NCBI RefSeq assembly: GCF_015461805.1
Contig: NZ_JACVZE010000003.1
Location: 1-64,000, forward strand
Length of the DNA stretch: 64,000 nt
Reading direction: 5' to 3'
DNA from: Pseudomonas pisciculturae
GTDB taxonomy: Bacteria; Pseudomonadota; Gammaproteobacteria; Pseudomonadales; Pseudomonadaceae
In this document: positions 41,677 to 51,771 of the stretch, in pieces
Position numbering within the stretch: position 1 is the first letter of the stretch
How the letters are laid out: the number at the start of each line of letters is the position of its first letter
The notes under the pieces: model-generated
What the model was told of the DNA's origin: nothing
The model's input: only the letters and a program-made list of their open reading frames with translations
Database searches by the model: none
Made by a program: the position numbers and the translations under genes

Positions 41677-44600
41677 TCAGCGGCCTTTGATCACCAGATC
41701 GGCTGGGGTCTCGCCCACCGCCTGCCAGTTCGGCCGGTACATCGACTCCACCTGCGGCGGCGGCACACGGTAAGTGCCCGGCGTCACGGCACGCGCCAAG
41801 TACAGCAGGTGCGTGGTGCCGCCCTCATCCAAATTCATCGCCGCCACATAACGGTCATCACGGAACTCCTGGTGCTTGAGGGACGCGTTTTGCATCGACT
41901 CGCGCCATTCCTTCACTTGGCTGCTGGCGTTTTCCAGGCTGGCGGCGCTTTGCGCCAGGTTCTGGTTTTCCAGCTCAAGGCCCGCGGGCAGCAAGTCCAC
42001 TACCAGGGCATCCGGCACACGCTGCTTGGCGTTCACCGCCAAATGCACCAGCACCAGATCACCGCTGTTGAGGCTACGCAGGTTCAGCGGCTGGCCGTTC
42101 ATACCCAGGTATTCGCGGCGAATGCTCAAGTTATCCCCACGCGCCGGCGGCGGCACTTGTGGATAACCCGAGATCGTCAGTTGCTGGTACACCGGCGCCT
42201 CGCCCTGATTGCTCAGGCTGAGGTCGCTGGACAACGCCGTGCCCGCCAGCGCCAGTGTCGACTGTTGGTTATTGAGCTCCTGCACACCGCCACTGCCGGT
42301 GAGCGTCACTTGCCAGTTCGCATCCGGCTTGGCAAAGCCCAGGCGCCCGGCCAGGAATAACGAATTACGCTCCTGGGTCGACAAGTACGGGCTGGCCGCC
42401 AACTGATCCGACAGTGTGAACAGGCGCTCTTCACGCTTGCCCTTGGCCAGGTCGTTTTCTTCCAGCAAGGCCAGGATCATCGCCTGGTCACGCAGTGGGC
42501 TGCCGTAGTCGGCCAGCCATTCATTGGCCTTGCGCTGCGCCGCCAGGCCGGCCATGAGCGCCTGGTCCGCACGCGGTTGGTCGCCCATCTTTTGCAGCGC
42601 AATCGCCAGTTGCACCAGCGGCAACCCAGAGCGCGCCTCGCTGCGGCGCTCGAAGAGGCTGCGCAGCGCCCCCAACGGTGCCTGCTGACTACGCGCCAAC
42701 ACCATGCCGGCGTAGGCCTGTACGGCAAAACGGGTGTGGTCGGCGTTGTCGCTGTAATCGACTTCGATCAGGTTGCGTTCCTGCACATAACGCAGCAGGC
42801 GTTCGCTGGCCTTTTTCAGGGCCTCAGACGGCACCGCAAACCCCTGGTCGCGGGCGCGCAGCAGGAAGTCGGTGACATAAGCGGTCAGCCAATATTCTTC
42901 TTCGCCATCGGCGCCCCACAAACCAAAGCTGCCGTTGTAGCGCTGCATGCCCAGCAGGCGTTCGATGCCGATTTCAATTTTGCGCTTGCGCTCAACGTCC
43001 GACTCGCCCTTGATCGACAGGCGCTTGAGCAACGCATCATCGGCATACAGCGACGGGTACAGGCCGCTGGCGGTCTGTTCCAGGCAGCCATAGGGGTAAG
43101 CCTTGAGTGCGCTGATCTGCGCGCCGAGGTTCAACGGCGGCCGGCTCGACAGGCTCAGCAGCGCCTCACGCCCCGAGGCGTCGAACTGATCCAGCGCGCC
43201 CGCCGGCAAGCTCCATGGCTGGTCCTTGAGCACGGCGCGGTACTGCTTGAGCAACGCCGGGTACGCCGGGCGTACGCCCAGTGTCCATTCGCGGCTGAAC
43301 GGCGGCAGGTTCTCACCCGGCAAGTCCAGGCCATTGACCGTGACCTTGACCTTGCCCTGCCCCAACCCGCCCCAGGCTTTGACCGGGATGCGCAGGGTGG
43401 TGCGCTGGCCCTGTTTGAGCTCGACGGTTTGCGCGCCACCGTTGGCCAATTCCAACTGCCCGTCGGCGCTCAGTTGCACATCGAGTTTTTGCGCCTTGCC
43501 CGACAGGTTGGACAGGTCCAGCGCCAAGGTGGTCTGGTCACCACCGGCCAGGAAACGCGGCGCCGACAGCTCGGCGATCAGCGGCGCGGCGATCACCGTC
43601 TTGGCTTCGGCCATGCCGTAGCGATCATCGCTCCAGGCCTGGGCCATCAGGCGCAGTTCGCCGTTGAAATCCGGGATGTTGACGCTGACTTCGCCCTCAC
43701 CCTGCTCATTCAAGGTCACCGGCGCGCTTTGCAGGGCGACGATGGTCACGCTGGTGTCCGGGCGCTTGCCGCCCTTGGCCAGCACCGCGTCACCACCAAA
43801 AGCCAGGCTGGCCAAGCGGCCTTGGCCGGCTTCGATCAGTTGGCCGTAGATGTCGAACTGGTCCACGCCGTAGGCCTTGCGGCCAAACAGGCTGGAGTAA
43901 GGGTCGGGCGTGGGGTACTCGGTGATATTCAGGATGCCGACGTCCACTGCGGCTACCAGCACATGCACCTGTTTGGGCACGCTGCCATCGGCATTCTTGG
44001 CGGCGACTTTCACCGTGAGCGGTTGTTTGGGGCGCATTTTTTCCGGTGCGCTGAGGGTCAGGCCGAGTTTGCGCTGGGTGCGATCCAGCGGCAGATGCAG
44101 CAAGCCCACCGCACGTTTGGGGGTGATATTGGCTTTGCGTTCACCGGGGCGAATCACCAGCGCACTCACGTACAAGTCATGGCGCGACCATTTCGGGTCG
44201 AGCTTCACGGCGAAGCTTTTACCCTCGGCCGGCACGTCGATTTCCTGCCACCACAGCGGGCCTTCGGCGGATTCCACCAACAGGTAGCCTTTACCGGCAG
44301 CCGGCGGGGTGACGGTGACGTTGGCGGTATCGCCGTCGCCATAGGCTGGTTTATCCAGCGCCAGCTTCACCTGGTCGGGGCGTACCGCGCCGCCTTCGGT
44401 GTTGTCCTGGGCCTGGTAACCGGCCCAGAAACGCAGGCTGCTGACCAGCCCGGTCTGCGGGTCTTCAACCTCGACGCGATACGGGCCCCACTCCACCTGG
44501 AAGCTGACCTTGGCGGTGTCACCGGCCTTGATGTTCAGGGTCTGCTCATCGAGGTTGAGGAATTTCTCGTTGAAGTGGTAGCTCCAGCCATCGTTCTCGG

Positions 44601-46572
44601 AGTAGTTCCAATAGTAGTCACGGCGCTCGCGCACCAAGCGAACCTTGAGGTTTTGCGCGGCGAGTTTTTGCCCGTCCTGATTGGCCAGCAGCACTTCGAA
44701 TTCCGCCGGGCCATCGCCATTGGTTTCCTTGCCGTCAAACATCCCGCGCAAGCCCGGCAGTTGCTCTGCCGGCCAGATTGGTTGCACCAGGCGCCGGGTG
44801 ATCGGCCGCCCGCCCGACTCTTGCAGGCTGGCTTGCACGATCAATTGCAGTGGCGATTTGGCGTCGGCCCATTTGCTTTCCAGGGTCAGCGCTTGCTGGC
44901 CCTTGGCGTCGAGCACGCTCTCGTCCAACTCGAAATCCTGGCTCAGTTCTTCTTCGGTGACGGAGCCAAACTGGTAGCCGGGGAGTGACTTGACCGCCTC
45001 GCGCAACGGCCGCACATAGACTTGGCCGCTGACGCGATTGCCCGACGCGGGTGCGCCGTAGAGGTAGCGGCCGTTGACCTGAATCACGGGGTTGTCCGAC
45101 GGGCTCAAAGGCGTGTCGCTGCCCTTGAGTTCCAGCGCCAGGCGCTCGGGCAGGAAGTCTTCGACGAGGAATTCATACAGCTGCGGCTTGCCGTCGCCCA
45201 GGTCGAATACCAACTGCCAGCGCCCGGTCGGTGCTTCGCCGGCCAGTTGCAGTTGATATTGATAGAGGCCGGAAGCATCGGCATCCCATACGAACTTGCG
45301 GCTCACCTGCTCATCCGGGCGGCGCACTTCGACGCTCACCGGCTGCGGCTTGACGGCGTTGCCATCCTTGTCTCGCAACAGGGCGTTGAGCAGCACGGTT
45401 TCGCCGGGGCGATACAGGTCGCGTGGGCCGAACACAAAGAACTGCAACGGGTGGGACAGTTGGCCGCCGATATCGAATTCGGCCAAGTCCAGCGCAACGC
45501 TGTCGAGTCGCAGCAGGCTGGTTTGTTCGCCTTGCTTGGCCAGCAACACCTGAGCCTTTTTCGGCAGCGGCAACTCGGCGTGGCCACCGTTCTCGGTCTT
45601 GCCTTGGCCGACCACACGGCCGTCGCCGTCAAGCACTTCGAGGTCAACGCCATCCAACGCCTTGCCGCCTTCCAGTGCCTGGGTAAACACATCCAGGCGA
45701 TTGGCGTAGCGGTGCACCGACAGGCCGATGTCACTCAGGGTGAACAGTGTGGCCGGTTGGGAATAGTTGTAGGTGCCGGACGCACGCATCACGGCCAGGT
45801 ACACGCCGGGCTGCTGCAATTGCTTGAGGCCGGCGATAGGCAGCAACAAGGTTTCGCGGGTGTTGCGCGCCGGGTTCAGGTCGAAGCGGCCGCCATAGAC
45901 CAGATCGGCCAGCGGTAGCAGTTCGCGGGACTCATAACTTTGCAGGCTGGTATTGCGGCCCCATTGCGCCAGGAAGGTGGGCAGGGACTCGGGCTTGATG
46001 CGGAAGAATTCGACGTCGATCTTGTCGACATTCAGCGCGATCACCGGCAAGCCTTCGGCCAAACGGGTCGGCAGCAAGGTGCCACGGCTGGCGAAGCCGA
46101 CGGTGGCTTGCAAGTCGCGGGTTTCCAGGCGGGCGATGTACTCGGCGGCAAGCTTGTTGTCGTTGACGGCTTTCACACCGGCATCGACCGTCAGTACCAG
46201 TTTGCGCTGCGGCTCCAGGTGGCGCAGGCGCAGTTCCATCAGGTTGTCGGAGATCTCCCAGGCGCCATCGACCTTGCCGGACTTGCTGTCCACCAGGTGG
46301 AGCTTGTCGGCGAACTTCTGGTCGGGGTCCAACGGGATGGAAAAACTCACGGAGAGCGTGCTGGCCCCATCGAGCTGCACTTCGGACACGTCCACCACGC
46401 TTAACTCACGCCCGGCGTAGCGCTGCTTCAGCGCCGCCACGTCCACCACTGCCTTGGCCGGTTTTGGCGCTGGCGCCACGGTGGGAGTAGGCGGTGCGGT
46501 GGGTTTGTCGGAGGAATCGCAGGCGCTCAGCAGGGCCAGCGCGCAGGCCAGGAACAGTCCTTTGTTAAGCAT
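41677..46572 (-). CDS. Bacterial alpha-2-macroglobulin lipoprotein (YfhM type)
   Basis: A 1631-residue lipoprotein with lipobox ALLSAC (Cys18). The order of domains is as in E. coli YfhM/ECAM: several MG domains, the bait region near the middle, the thioester motif CLEQ at 1163-1166 (YPYGCLEQTASGLYPS) in an alpha-helical toroid, and a C-terminal receptor-like domain. Cleavage of the bait by a foreign protease exposes the thioester, which couples to and traps the protease in the periplasm. It is usually linked to pbpC, which lies downstream here behind an opposed small gene. It is the largest gene of the window and shows no frameshift. Confidence 0.95.
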   Translation of the reverse strand: MLNKGLFLACALALLSACDSSDKPTAPPTPTVAPAPKPAKAVVDVAALKQRYAGRELSVVDVSEVQLDGASTLSVSFSIPLDPDQKFADKLHLVDSKSGKVDGAWEISDNLMELRLRHLEPQRKLVLTVDAGVKAVNDNKLAAEYIARLETRDLQATVGFASRGTLLPTRLAEGLPVIALNVDKIDVEFFRIKPESLPTFLAQWGRNTSLQSYESRELLPLADLVYGGRFDLNPARNTRETLLLPIAGLKQLQQPGVYLAVMRASGTYNYSQPATLFTLSDIGLSVHRYANRLDVFTQALEGGKALDGVDLEVLDGDGRVVGQGKTENGGHAELPLPKKAQVLLAKQGEQTSLLRLDSVALDLAEFDIGGQLSHPLQFFVFGPRDLYRPGETVLLNALLRDKDGNAVKPQPVSVEVRRPDEQVSRKFVWDADASGLYQYQLQLAGEAPTGRWQLVFDLGDGKPQLYEFLVEDFLPERLALELKGSDTPLSPSDNPVIQVNGRYLYGAPASGNRVSGQVYVRPLREAVKSLPGYQFGSVTEEELSQDFELDESVLDAKGQQALTLESKWADAKSPLQLIVQASLQESGGRPITRRLVQPIWPAEQLPGLRGMFDGKETNGDGPAEFEVLLANQDGQKLAAQNLKVRLVRERRDYYWNYSENDGWSYHFNEKFLNLDEQTLNIKAGDTAKVSFQVEWGPYRVEVEDPQTGLVSSLRFWAGYQAQDNTEGGAVRPDQVKLALDKPAYGDGDTANVTVTPPAAGKGYLLVESAEGPLWWQEIDVPAEGKSFAVKLDPKWSRHDLYVSALVIRPGERKANITPKRAVGLLHLPLDRTQRKLGLTLSAPEKMRPKQPLTVKVAAKNADGSVPKQVHVLVAAVDVGILNITEYPTPDPYSSLFGRKAYGVDQFDIYGQLIEAGQGRLASLAFGGDAVLAKGGKRPDTSVTIVALQSAPVTLNEQGEGEVSVNIPDFNGELRLMAQAWSDDRYGMAEAKTVIAAPLIAELSAPRFLAGGDQTTLALDLSNLSGKAQKLDVQLSADGQLELANGGAQTVELKQGQRTTLRIPVKAWGGLGQGKVKVTVNGLDLPGENLPPFSREWTLGVRPAYPALLKQYRAVLKDQPWSLPAGALDQFDASGREALLSLSSRPPLNLGAQISALKAYPYGCLEQTASGLYPSLYADDALLKRLSIKGESDVERKRKIEIGIERLLGMQRYNGSFGLWGADGEEEYWLTAYVTDFLLRARDQGFAVPSEALKKASERLLRYVQERNLIEVDYSDNADHTRFAVQAYAGMVLARSQQAPLGALRSLFERRSEARSGLPLVQLAIALQKMGDQPRADQALMAGLAAQRKANEWLADYGSPLRDQAMILALLEENDLAKGKREERLFTLSDQLAASPYLSTQERNSLFLAGRLGFAKPDANWQVTLTGSGGVQELNNQQSTLALAGTALSSDLSLSNQGEAPVYQQLTISGYPQVPPPARGDNLSIRREYLGMNGQPLNLRSLNSGDLVLVHLAVNAKQRVPDALVVDLLPAGLELENQNLAQSAASLENASSQVKEWRESMQNASLKHQEFRDDRYVAAMNLDEGGTTHLLYLARAVTPGTYRVPPPQVESMYRPNWQAVGETPADLVIKGR

Positions 46573-46723
46573 GGGGCACTCGTTGTGAAGGGGGCCGAGG
46601 GGATGAACTATATATCAGCCTGAGTGGGGCCGATGTGGTGCTGGTCACATTGACCGACGGAGGGTGGTTTGGTTCTTGAAAGCACATCAGCCAAGCCAAA
46701 TCCCACAAACAACAGAGATCCAA
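46573..46723. promoter_or_regulatory. Upstream region of the macroglobulin gene
   Basis: About 150 bases before the REPIN, without an ORF. This must hold the macroglobulin promoter. No operator was recognised. Confidence 0.4.
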
Positions 46724-46814
46724 ATGTGGGAGGGGGCTTGCCCCCGATGGCAGTGGGTCAGCCAAATAGTCTGTGACTGACACACCGCTATCGGGGGCAA
46801 GCCCCCTCCCACAT
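46724..46814. repeat. REPIN, GGGGGCTTGCCCCCG subtype
   Basis: TGTGGGAGGGGGCTTGCCCC and CTATCGGGGGCAAGCCCCCT ending CCCACA. It lies between divergent genes, about 57 bases before the MATE gene start, so it may sit within or close to that promoter. Confidence 0.92.
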
Positions 46815-46870
46815 TGGTCCTGTAGTGTTGCTGAGGGCCAGTTACAATGCTGCTCCCCCAAGGAGCCTTC

Positions 46871-48208
46871 ATGAAATCCCTGCTCACCGACTGGCGCCAC
46901 CGCCCCACCCACCGCAACGTCTGGGCCCTGGCCGCGCCGATGATCCTGTCGAATATCTCGGTGCCCTTGGTGGCGCTGGTCGACAGCATGGTCATCGGCC
47001 ACCTGCCCCACGCCCACCAATTGGGCGCCGTGGCCGTGGGCGCCAGCCTGTATACCTTTCTGGCCTGGGCCATGGGTTTCCTGCGCATGGGCTCCACCGG
47101 CTTCGCTGCGCAAGCCGCCGGGCGCAATGACGGGGCGGCGCTGCGGCAAATCCTGCTGCAAGGTTTGCTGCTGGCGCTGGGGTTGGCGATGGTGCTCGGC
47201 ACCGTCGGTATTCCGCTAAGCCATCTGGCTTTGGAGTGGATGCAGCCCTCCCCCGAACTCAATCAACTGACCCAGGACTTTTTCCACACCCGTCTGTTCG
47301 GCCTGCCCGCCGCCCTGGCCAGCTACGCGCTGGTGGGCTGGTTCCTCGGCACGCAGAACGCCCGAGCACCGCTGGCGATTTTGTTGACCACCAACTTAGT
47401 GAATATCGCCCTGAACCTGTGGTTCGTACTCGGCCTGGATTGGGGCGTGGTCGGGTCGGCAAGAGCCTCCGTGATCGCCGAATGGACCGGCGCCCTGCTG
47501 GGCCTGGCCATGACGCAAAAAGCCCTGCGCGCCTACCCCGGCCATATCGCCTGGGCAGCATTGAAGCTTTGGGAGAGCTGGCGCCCGTTGCTGGCGGTGA
47601 ACCGTGACATCTTCATCCGCAGCCTGGCGCTGCAATCGGTGTTTTTCATGATCACGGTGCAGGGCGCACGCCTGGGCGACGCGACCGTGGCGGCCAATGC
47701 GCTGCTGCTCAACGGTTTGTTGCTGACCGCTCACGCGCTGGACGGCTTGGCCCATGCGGTCGAAGCCCTGTGCGGCCACGCCATCGGCGCCCACGACCGC
47801 CACGCCTTGCGCCGCTCGCTGGTGGTGGCCGGCGGCTGGTCGTTGATCGCCAGCGTCGGTTTCGCGCTGCTGTTTACCCTCGGCGGGCACCTGTTTATCG
47901 CCATGCAGACCGATATCCCCAGCGTGCGCGAAACTGCTGACATCTACCTGCCGTATCTGGCAGTGCTGCCGTTGATTGCGGTGTGGAGTTACTTGCTGGA
48001 CGGCCTGTTCATCGGCGCCACCCGCGCGCGGGAAATGCGCAACGGCATGCTGCTGACGCTGTTGCTGACACTGCCCATCGCCTGGGCGATGCAAGGCTTG
48101 GGCAACCACGGCCTGTGGATCACCTTCCTGCTGTTCATGGCCCTGCGCAGCCTTACGTTGTGGGCGATTGCGTGGCGCTTGAACCGGCAGAATCAGTGGC
48201 TTGGATAA
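46871..48208 (+). CDS. MATE-family efflux transporter, DinF-like
   Basis: A 445-residue polytopic protein with about twelve membrane segments in two six-helix halves. The N-terminus NVWALAAPMILSNISVPLVA, followed by LVDSMVIGHLP, is typical of the DinF branch. The second half has SYLLDGLFIGATRAREMRNG. It would export organic cations or oxidised compounds using a proton or sodium gradient. ATG at 46871 is chosen over 46847 because GGAG precedes it. Its last 56 bases overlap the end of the opposed esterase gene. Confidence 0.9.
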   Translation: MKSLLTDWRHRPTHRNVWALAAPMILSNISVPLVALVDSMVIGHLPHAHQLGAVAVGASLYTFLAWAMGFLRMGSTGFAAQAAGRNDGAALRQILLQGLLLALGLAMVLGTVGIPLSHLALEWMQPSPELNQLTQDFFHTRLFGLPAALASYALVGWFLGTQNARAPLAILLTTNLVNIALNLWFVLGLDWGVVGSARASVIAEWTGALLGLAMTQKALRAYPGHIAWAALKLWESWRPLLAVNRDIFIRSLALQSVFFMITVQGARLGDATVAANALLLNGLLLTAHALDGLAHAVEALCGHAIGAHDRHALRRSLVVAGGWSLIASVGFALLFTLGGHLFIAMQTDIPSVRETADIYLPYLAVLPLIAVWSYLLDGLFIGATRAREMRNGMLLTLLLTLPIAWAMQGLGNHGLWITFLLFMALRSLTLWAIAWRLNRQNQWLG

Positions 48209-49046
48209 ACGCCGTCACACGGTCCAAGACCGGTGCAAGCCAGCGTAGCGGCCGGGAGAGGGAGGCCACCAACGTCGCGTGGCTGGTTTTACTGAAGTAG
48301 AACGTTTCTACAGGCACACCGGCTGCCCGAAGCGTGCGCGCCAGCCCACCGGTATTGCGCGTGGGGTTGACCAGGTCGTCATCCGTCGAGGCGATCAGCA
48401 GCGTTCGCGGTGCCTCGGCACTCACATGGTTGATCGGCTGGGAGTCGGGCGGCGAATCCGGGAAGAAAAACACCGGTCGCACATCCCGGTTCTCAATCGG
48501 CAAGAAATCATACGGCCCGGCCAGGCCGATCCAGCCTTTGAAAATCGACGGCGATAAACCGACTGCATTCAGCCAGCGCGCATCCAGCGCGAGCATCGAG
48601 GCGTTGTAGGCCCCGGAGCTGTGGCCCATCACATAGAGTTGCTTGGGGTCGGCGCCGTAGTCGGCGATGTGTTGGTGTGTCCAGGCCACCGCTTGGGCGC
48701 CGTCCTGGAGAAAGGCGGGGTAACGCACTTGGGGGTAAAGTCGGTAGTCGGCGATGACGACGACGATGCCGCGTGAGGCCAGGGCTTCGCCGACAAAACC
48801 GTAATCTTCTTTAGCGCCTGAGTTCCAGCTGCCGCCGTAGAAAAACACCACCACGGGGGCGTGGGCGATGGCAGGCGCAGGGCGGTAGATATCGAGTTTT
48901 TGGCGAGGATCATCGCCATAAGCGATAGCCGATGTTTTGCTGAAGGTGCTGGAGGGGGTGAGTGCGTTGAGCACTTTGATGGGGGAGCATGCCGCGAGAA
49001 GTGCGGCGAATGCCAGGGTGAAGGCTTGCAGCCATTTGCTCAACAT
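48153..49046 (-). CDS. Lipoprotein alpha/beta hydrolase (esterase, BD-FAE/HSL-like)
   Basis: A 297-residue predicted lipoprotein (FAALLAAC, Cys20). It has an alpha/beta-hydrolase fold. The oxyanion segment is VVVFFYGGSWNSG, the nucleophile is Ser143 in GHSSG (141-145), an aspartate follows in STDDDLVNP and the histidine in SHATL. The substrate is unknown, probably a small ester in the periplasm. The 3' end overlaps the MATE gene on the other strand. A shortened REPIN lies just upstream. Confidence 0.86.
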   Translation of the reverse strand: MLSKWLQAFTLAFAALLAACSPIKVLNALTPSSTFSKTSAIAYGDDPRQKLDIYRPAPAIAHAPVVVFFYGGSWNSGAKEDYGFVGEALASRGIVVVIADYRLYPQVRYPAFLQDGAQAVAWTHQHIADYGADPKQLYVMGHSSGAYNASMLALDARWLNAVGLSPSIFKGWIGLAGPYDFLPIENRDVRPVFFFPDSPPDSQPINHVSAEAPRTLLIASTDDDLVNPTRNTGGLARTLRAAGVPVETFYFSKTSHATLVASLSRPLRWLAPVLDRVTAFIQATDSAGSSATQSPTT

Positions 49047-49089
49047 CGTCCAGCCCTCACACGAAAGGTACTACCAGATGAAGATCTAA

Positions 49090-49126
49090 ATGTGGGAGGG
49101 GCGGTGCGACTTGCCCCCTCCCACAT
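49090..49126. repeat. Collapsed REPIN
   Basis: ATGTGGGAGGGG and CCCCTCCCACAT flank only 13 bases (CGGTGCGACTTGC). The central parts of both arms and the spacer are gone. The remaining hairpin sits between the esterase start and the speA stop. Confidence 0.8.
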
Positions 49127-49146
49127 TGGATTACCGTCAGCTTGAA

Positions 49147-51060
49147 TTACGAGGACAAGTACGAAGACCGCGTCAGCCCCAATCGCAACGCATCCAGGAA
49201 CTGCGTACGCTCCGAAGCACTGATCTTCGCGCTCGCGCACTTGTCACGGTAATGCGTCATCAACTCTTCCGGCGACAAGTGCACATAACGCAGCATGTCT
49301 TCGATAGTGTCATGGGTCTCGATGCCGGCGCTGTACACCGAACCGTCTTCACGCTGGTAGATGTTCACCGAGTCGGTGTCACCGAACAGGTTGTGCATGT
49401 CGCCGAGAATTTCCTGGTAGGCACCGACCAGGAAGATGCCCAGCAAGTAGTCTTCACCTTCGTTCAAGGCGTGCACCGGCAGGCTGGTCTCGATGCTCTG
49501 CTCGTCGACGTACTGCTTGATCTTGCCGTCGGAGTCGCAGGTCAGGTCTTGCAGCACGGCGCGGCGCAGCGGCTCTTCGTCGAGGCGATGCAGCGGCAAG
49601 ATCGGCAGTACCTGGCCGATCGCCCAAGTGTCCGGCAGGCTCTGGAACACCGAGAAGTTGCAGATGTACTTGTCGGCCAGCTTGTCGTTGAGTTCGTCCA
49701 GCACCTGGCGGTGCGAGCGCTGGCGGGCCTTCAACGAGTTGTGCAGGCGGCGGCACACGGCGAAGTAGCATTGCTCAGCCAGGGCTTTTTCGGCCAGGGT
49801 CAGCTTACCGTCGGCGTACTGGGTGGCCACGTCGCTCATGTAGTGAGTGGCGCGCCAGTAGGTTTCGGTAACCATCTCGATGTCGGTCGGGCCGAGCAGG
49901 TCCACCAGCCATTGCACGGTTTCGGGCAGGCTTTCCTTGTTTTCGATCAGCGGGATTTCGTCGTTGTGTTTCTCGACATCGGTGACCTGCACCACCAGCA
50001 TGGCGTGGTGGGCGGTGAGGGAACGGCCGCTTTCGGAGAAGATGTTCGGGTGCGGCAGGCTCTGCGCATCGCAGAATTCCTTGAGCATGCCCACGACCAC
50101 GCCGGCGTAGTCGTCCATGTCGTAGTTGATGGAGCTGGCGTTACGCGAGTGGGTACCGTCGTAGTCCACACCCAGGCCGCCGCCCACGTCGATGTGGTCG
50201 ACCGGCAAGCCGAGGTTGCGCAGTTCGCCATAGTAGCGAATGGCTTCCTTGAAGCCGTGCTGGTAGTCGGCCAGGTTGGCAATCTGCGAGCCCATGTGGA
50301 AGTGCAGCAGGCGGATGCCCTGGTCCAGGCCGGCGGCGCGGAAGCGCTCGACGACGGACAGCAGTTGCGCGGCCGACAACCCGAACTTGGATTTCTCGCC
50401 GCCGGTGTCTGCCCACTTGCTCGACGCCAACGATGACAAACGCACGCGCAAACCAACCTGTGGCTTGACCTTGAGGCTGGCGGCCTCTTCGATCACCAGC
50501 TCCACTTCGGATTCTTTCTCGATCACGATAAATACGTTGTGGCCAAGCTTCTGACCCATCAACGCCAGGCGGATGAACTCACGGTCTTTATAACCGTTGC
50601 AAACAATGGTGCCGCCCTTCGGCGCCAGGGCCAGTACGGCCAGCAGTTCCGGCTTGGAACCGGCTTCCAGGCCGATTGAAACGTCCTGGGTAGCGATGAT
50701 GTTCTCGATCACCGCTTCCTGCTGGTTCACCTTGATCGGGTACAGCGCGGTGTACTTGCTCTGGTATTCCAGGCGCTCGATGTTCGCATCGAAGGCGCCG
50801 GTCAACTGGCGTACACGGTCTTGCAGAATGTCGGGGAAGCGCACCAGCAGCGGCAACGACAGGCCGCTTTTGCGCAGCTCGTCGACTTGCTCGTACAGGT
50901 CGACAGGCGTGCTGTTGGGGCCGTTCGGACGGACTTCTACGCGACCGGCTTCATTGATCGCGAAATACCCGGCCCCCCAATGGCGAATCCCGTAAACACT
51001 GCGGCTGTCCGCAACTGTCCATTGGCTGCCATCGTCTTTGCGTGTGCGTCGTACGGACAT
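49147..51060 (-). CDS. speA: Biosynthetic arginine decarboxylase
   Basis: A 637-residue PLP-dependent fold-III decarboxylase converting arginine to agmatine, the first step of the agmatine route to putrescine. The PLP lysine lies in [14 protein letters not shown]. The glycine-rich phosphate-binding loop is [16 protein letters not shown] and the second active-site segment begins [12 protein letters not shown]. Length matches SpeA. GGGG precedes the ATG. In P. aeruginosa this gene (PA4839) precedes the same neighbours as here. It lies 143 bases downstream of the Sui1-like gene. Confidence 0.95.
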   Translation of the reverse strand: MSVRRTRKDDGSQWTVADSRSVYGIRHWGAGYFAINEAGRVEVRPNGPNSTPVDLYEQVDELRKSGLSLPLLVRFPDILQDRVRQLTGAFDANIERLEYQSKYTALYPIKVNQQEAVIENIIATQDVSIGLEAGSKPELLAVLALAPKGGTIVCNGYKDREFIRLALMGQKLGHNVFIVIEKESEVELVIEEAASLKVKPQVGLRVRLSSLASSKWADTGGEKSKFGLSAAQLLSVVERFRAAGLDQGIRLLHFHMGSQIANLADYQHGFKEAIRYYGELRNLGLPVDHIDVGGGLGVDYDGTHSRNASSINYDMDDYAGVVVGMLKEFCDAQSLPHPNIFSESGRSLTAHHAMLVVQVTDVEKHNDEIPLIENKESLPETVQWLVDLLGPTDIEMVTETYWRATHYMSDVATQYADGKLTLAEKALAEQCYFAVCRRLHNSLKARQRSHRQVLDELNDKLADKYICNFSVFQSLPDTWAIGQVLPILPLHRLDEEPLRRAVLQDLTCDSDGKIKQYVDEQSIETSLPVHALNEGEDYLLGIFLVGAYQEILGDMHNLFGDTDSVNIYQREDGSVYSAGIETHDTIEDMLRYVHLSPEELMTHYRDKCASAKISASERTQFLDALRLGLTRSSYLSS

Positions 51061-51203
51061 CGAAGTCCCCTATAAATGAAGTCGAAAACACCGCCCCTAT
51101 CAGAGGCTGGCGCAGTCTAAAGAATGAAAATGACGATTTGCCTGCGTGCAAGGTAGGACCCCACGCGCAGGACAGAGTTTAGACACAGGTCGGGAAGAGG
51201 CTT

Positions 51204-51575
51204 TCAGCCGCCGGACTTCTTGGCCTTGTACCCGAGCTTGATCAGCTCGGCCAACAGCAACTCGACGTGATCGCCCTGGATCTCGATGACGCCGTCTTTC
51301 AACGCGCCACCAGTGCCACAGCGCTTTTTCAGCGTGGTGGCGAGTTCCTTCAGAGCATCCTCGGCCAACGGCACCCCGGTGATGGTGGTCACCGTCTTGC
51401 CGCCACGGCCCTTGCTCTCGCGTCGCACGCGGGCAATACCGTCGCCTTCAGGGATCAGGGTCTGTTTGCAGATGCACGCGTCCACGGGCTGACGACAGTC
51501 CGGGCAGTGTCGACCTGCGTCGGTGGAAAATACCAGGCCACCAAGGGCGGCGAAGGATGCGGCTTTTTTGGCCAC
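51204..51575 (-). CDS. Sui1/eIF1-like translation factor (YciH family)
   Basis: A 123-residue protein. The N-terminus has a CPDC...CIC zinc-like cluster (HCPDCRQPVDACIC). The C-terminal SUI1 domain contains RESKGRGGKTVTTITGVPLA and KKRCGTGGALKDGVIEIQGD. It may monitor start-codon choice in the way of eIF1; its bacterial function is little known. A GTG start at 51575 is chosen: AGAGGA lies 6 bases before it, while the TTG at 51581 is too close to that site. Confidence 0.9.
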   Translation of the reverse strand: MAKKAASFAALGGLVFSTDAGRHCPDCRQPVDACICKQTLIPEGDGIARVRRESKGRGGKTVTTITGVPLAEDALKELATTLKKRCGTGGALKDGVIEIQGDHVELLLAELIKLGYKAKKSGG

Positions 51576-51771
51576 CGGCAATCCTCTTGGGAGGACAAAG
51601 ACTGATCGGCACCCGCCAAGGGGAACACCGACCGCGAAGCCCCACTCAGGCAGGGGCAGCGCTACCGAACCGCCCTACTCCTAATAGCAGGATGGCTCGG
51701 GTGAAAAGTCGCGCAGTGTAACGGCAAAAAGCCGACTTGCTAAGGGCCAAATGGCGCCAATTTATGCAGCT

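Noticed and set aside
42577..44988. An 803-codon open frame antisense to the macroglobulin gene
   Set aside because: Composition is H/Q/R/A-rich without domains. It lies wholly inside the macroglobulin gene, whose thioester and lipobox are clear.
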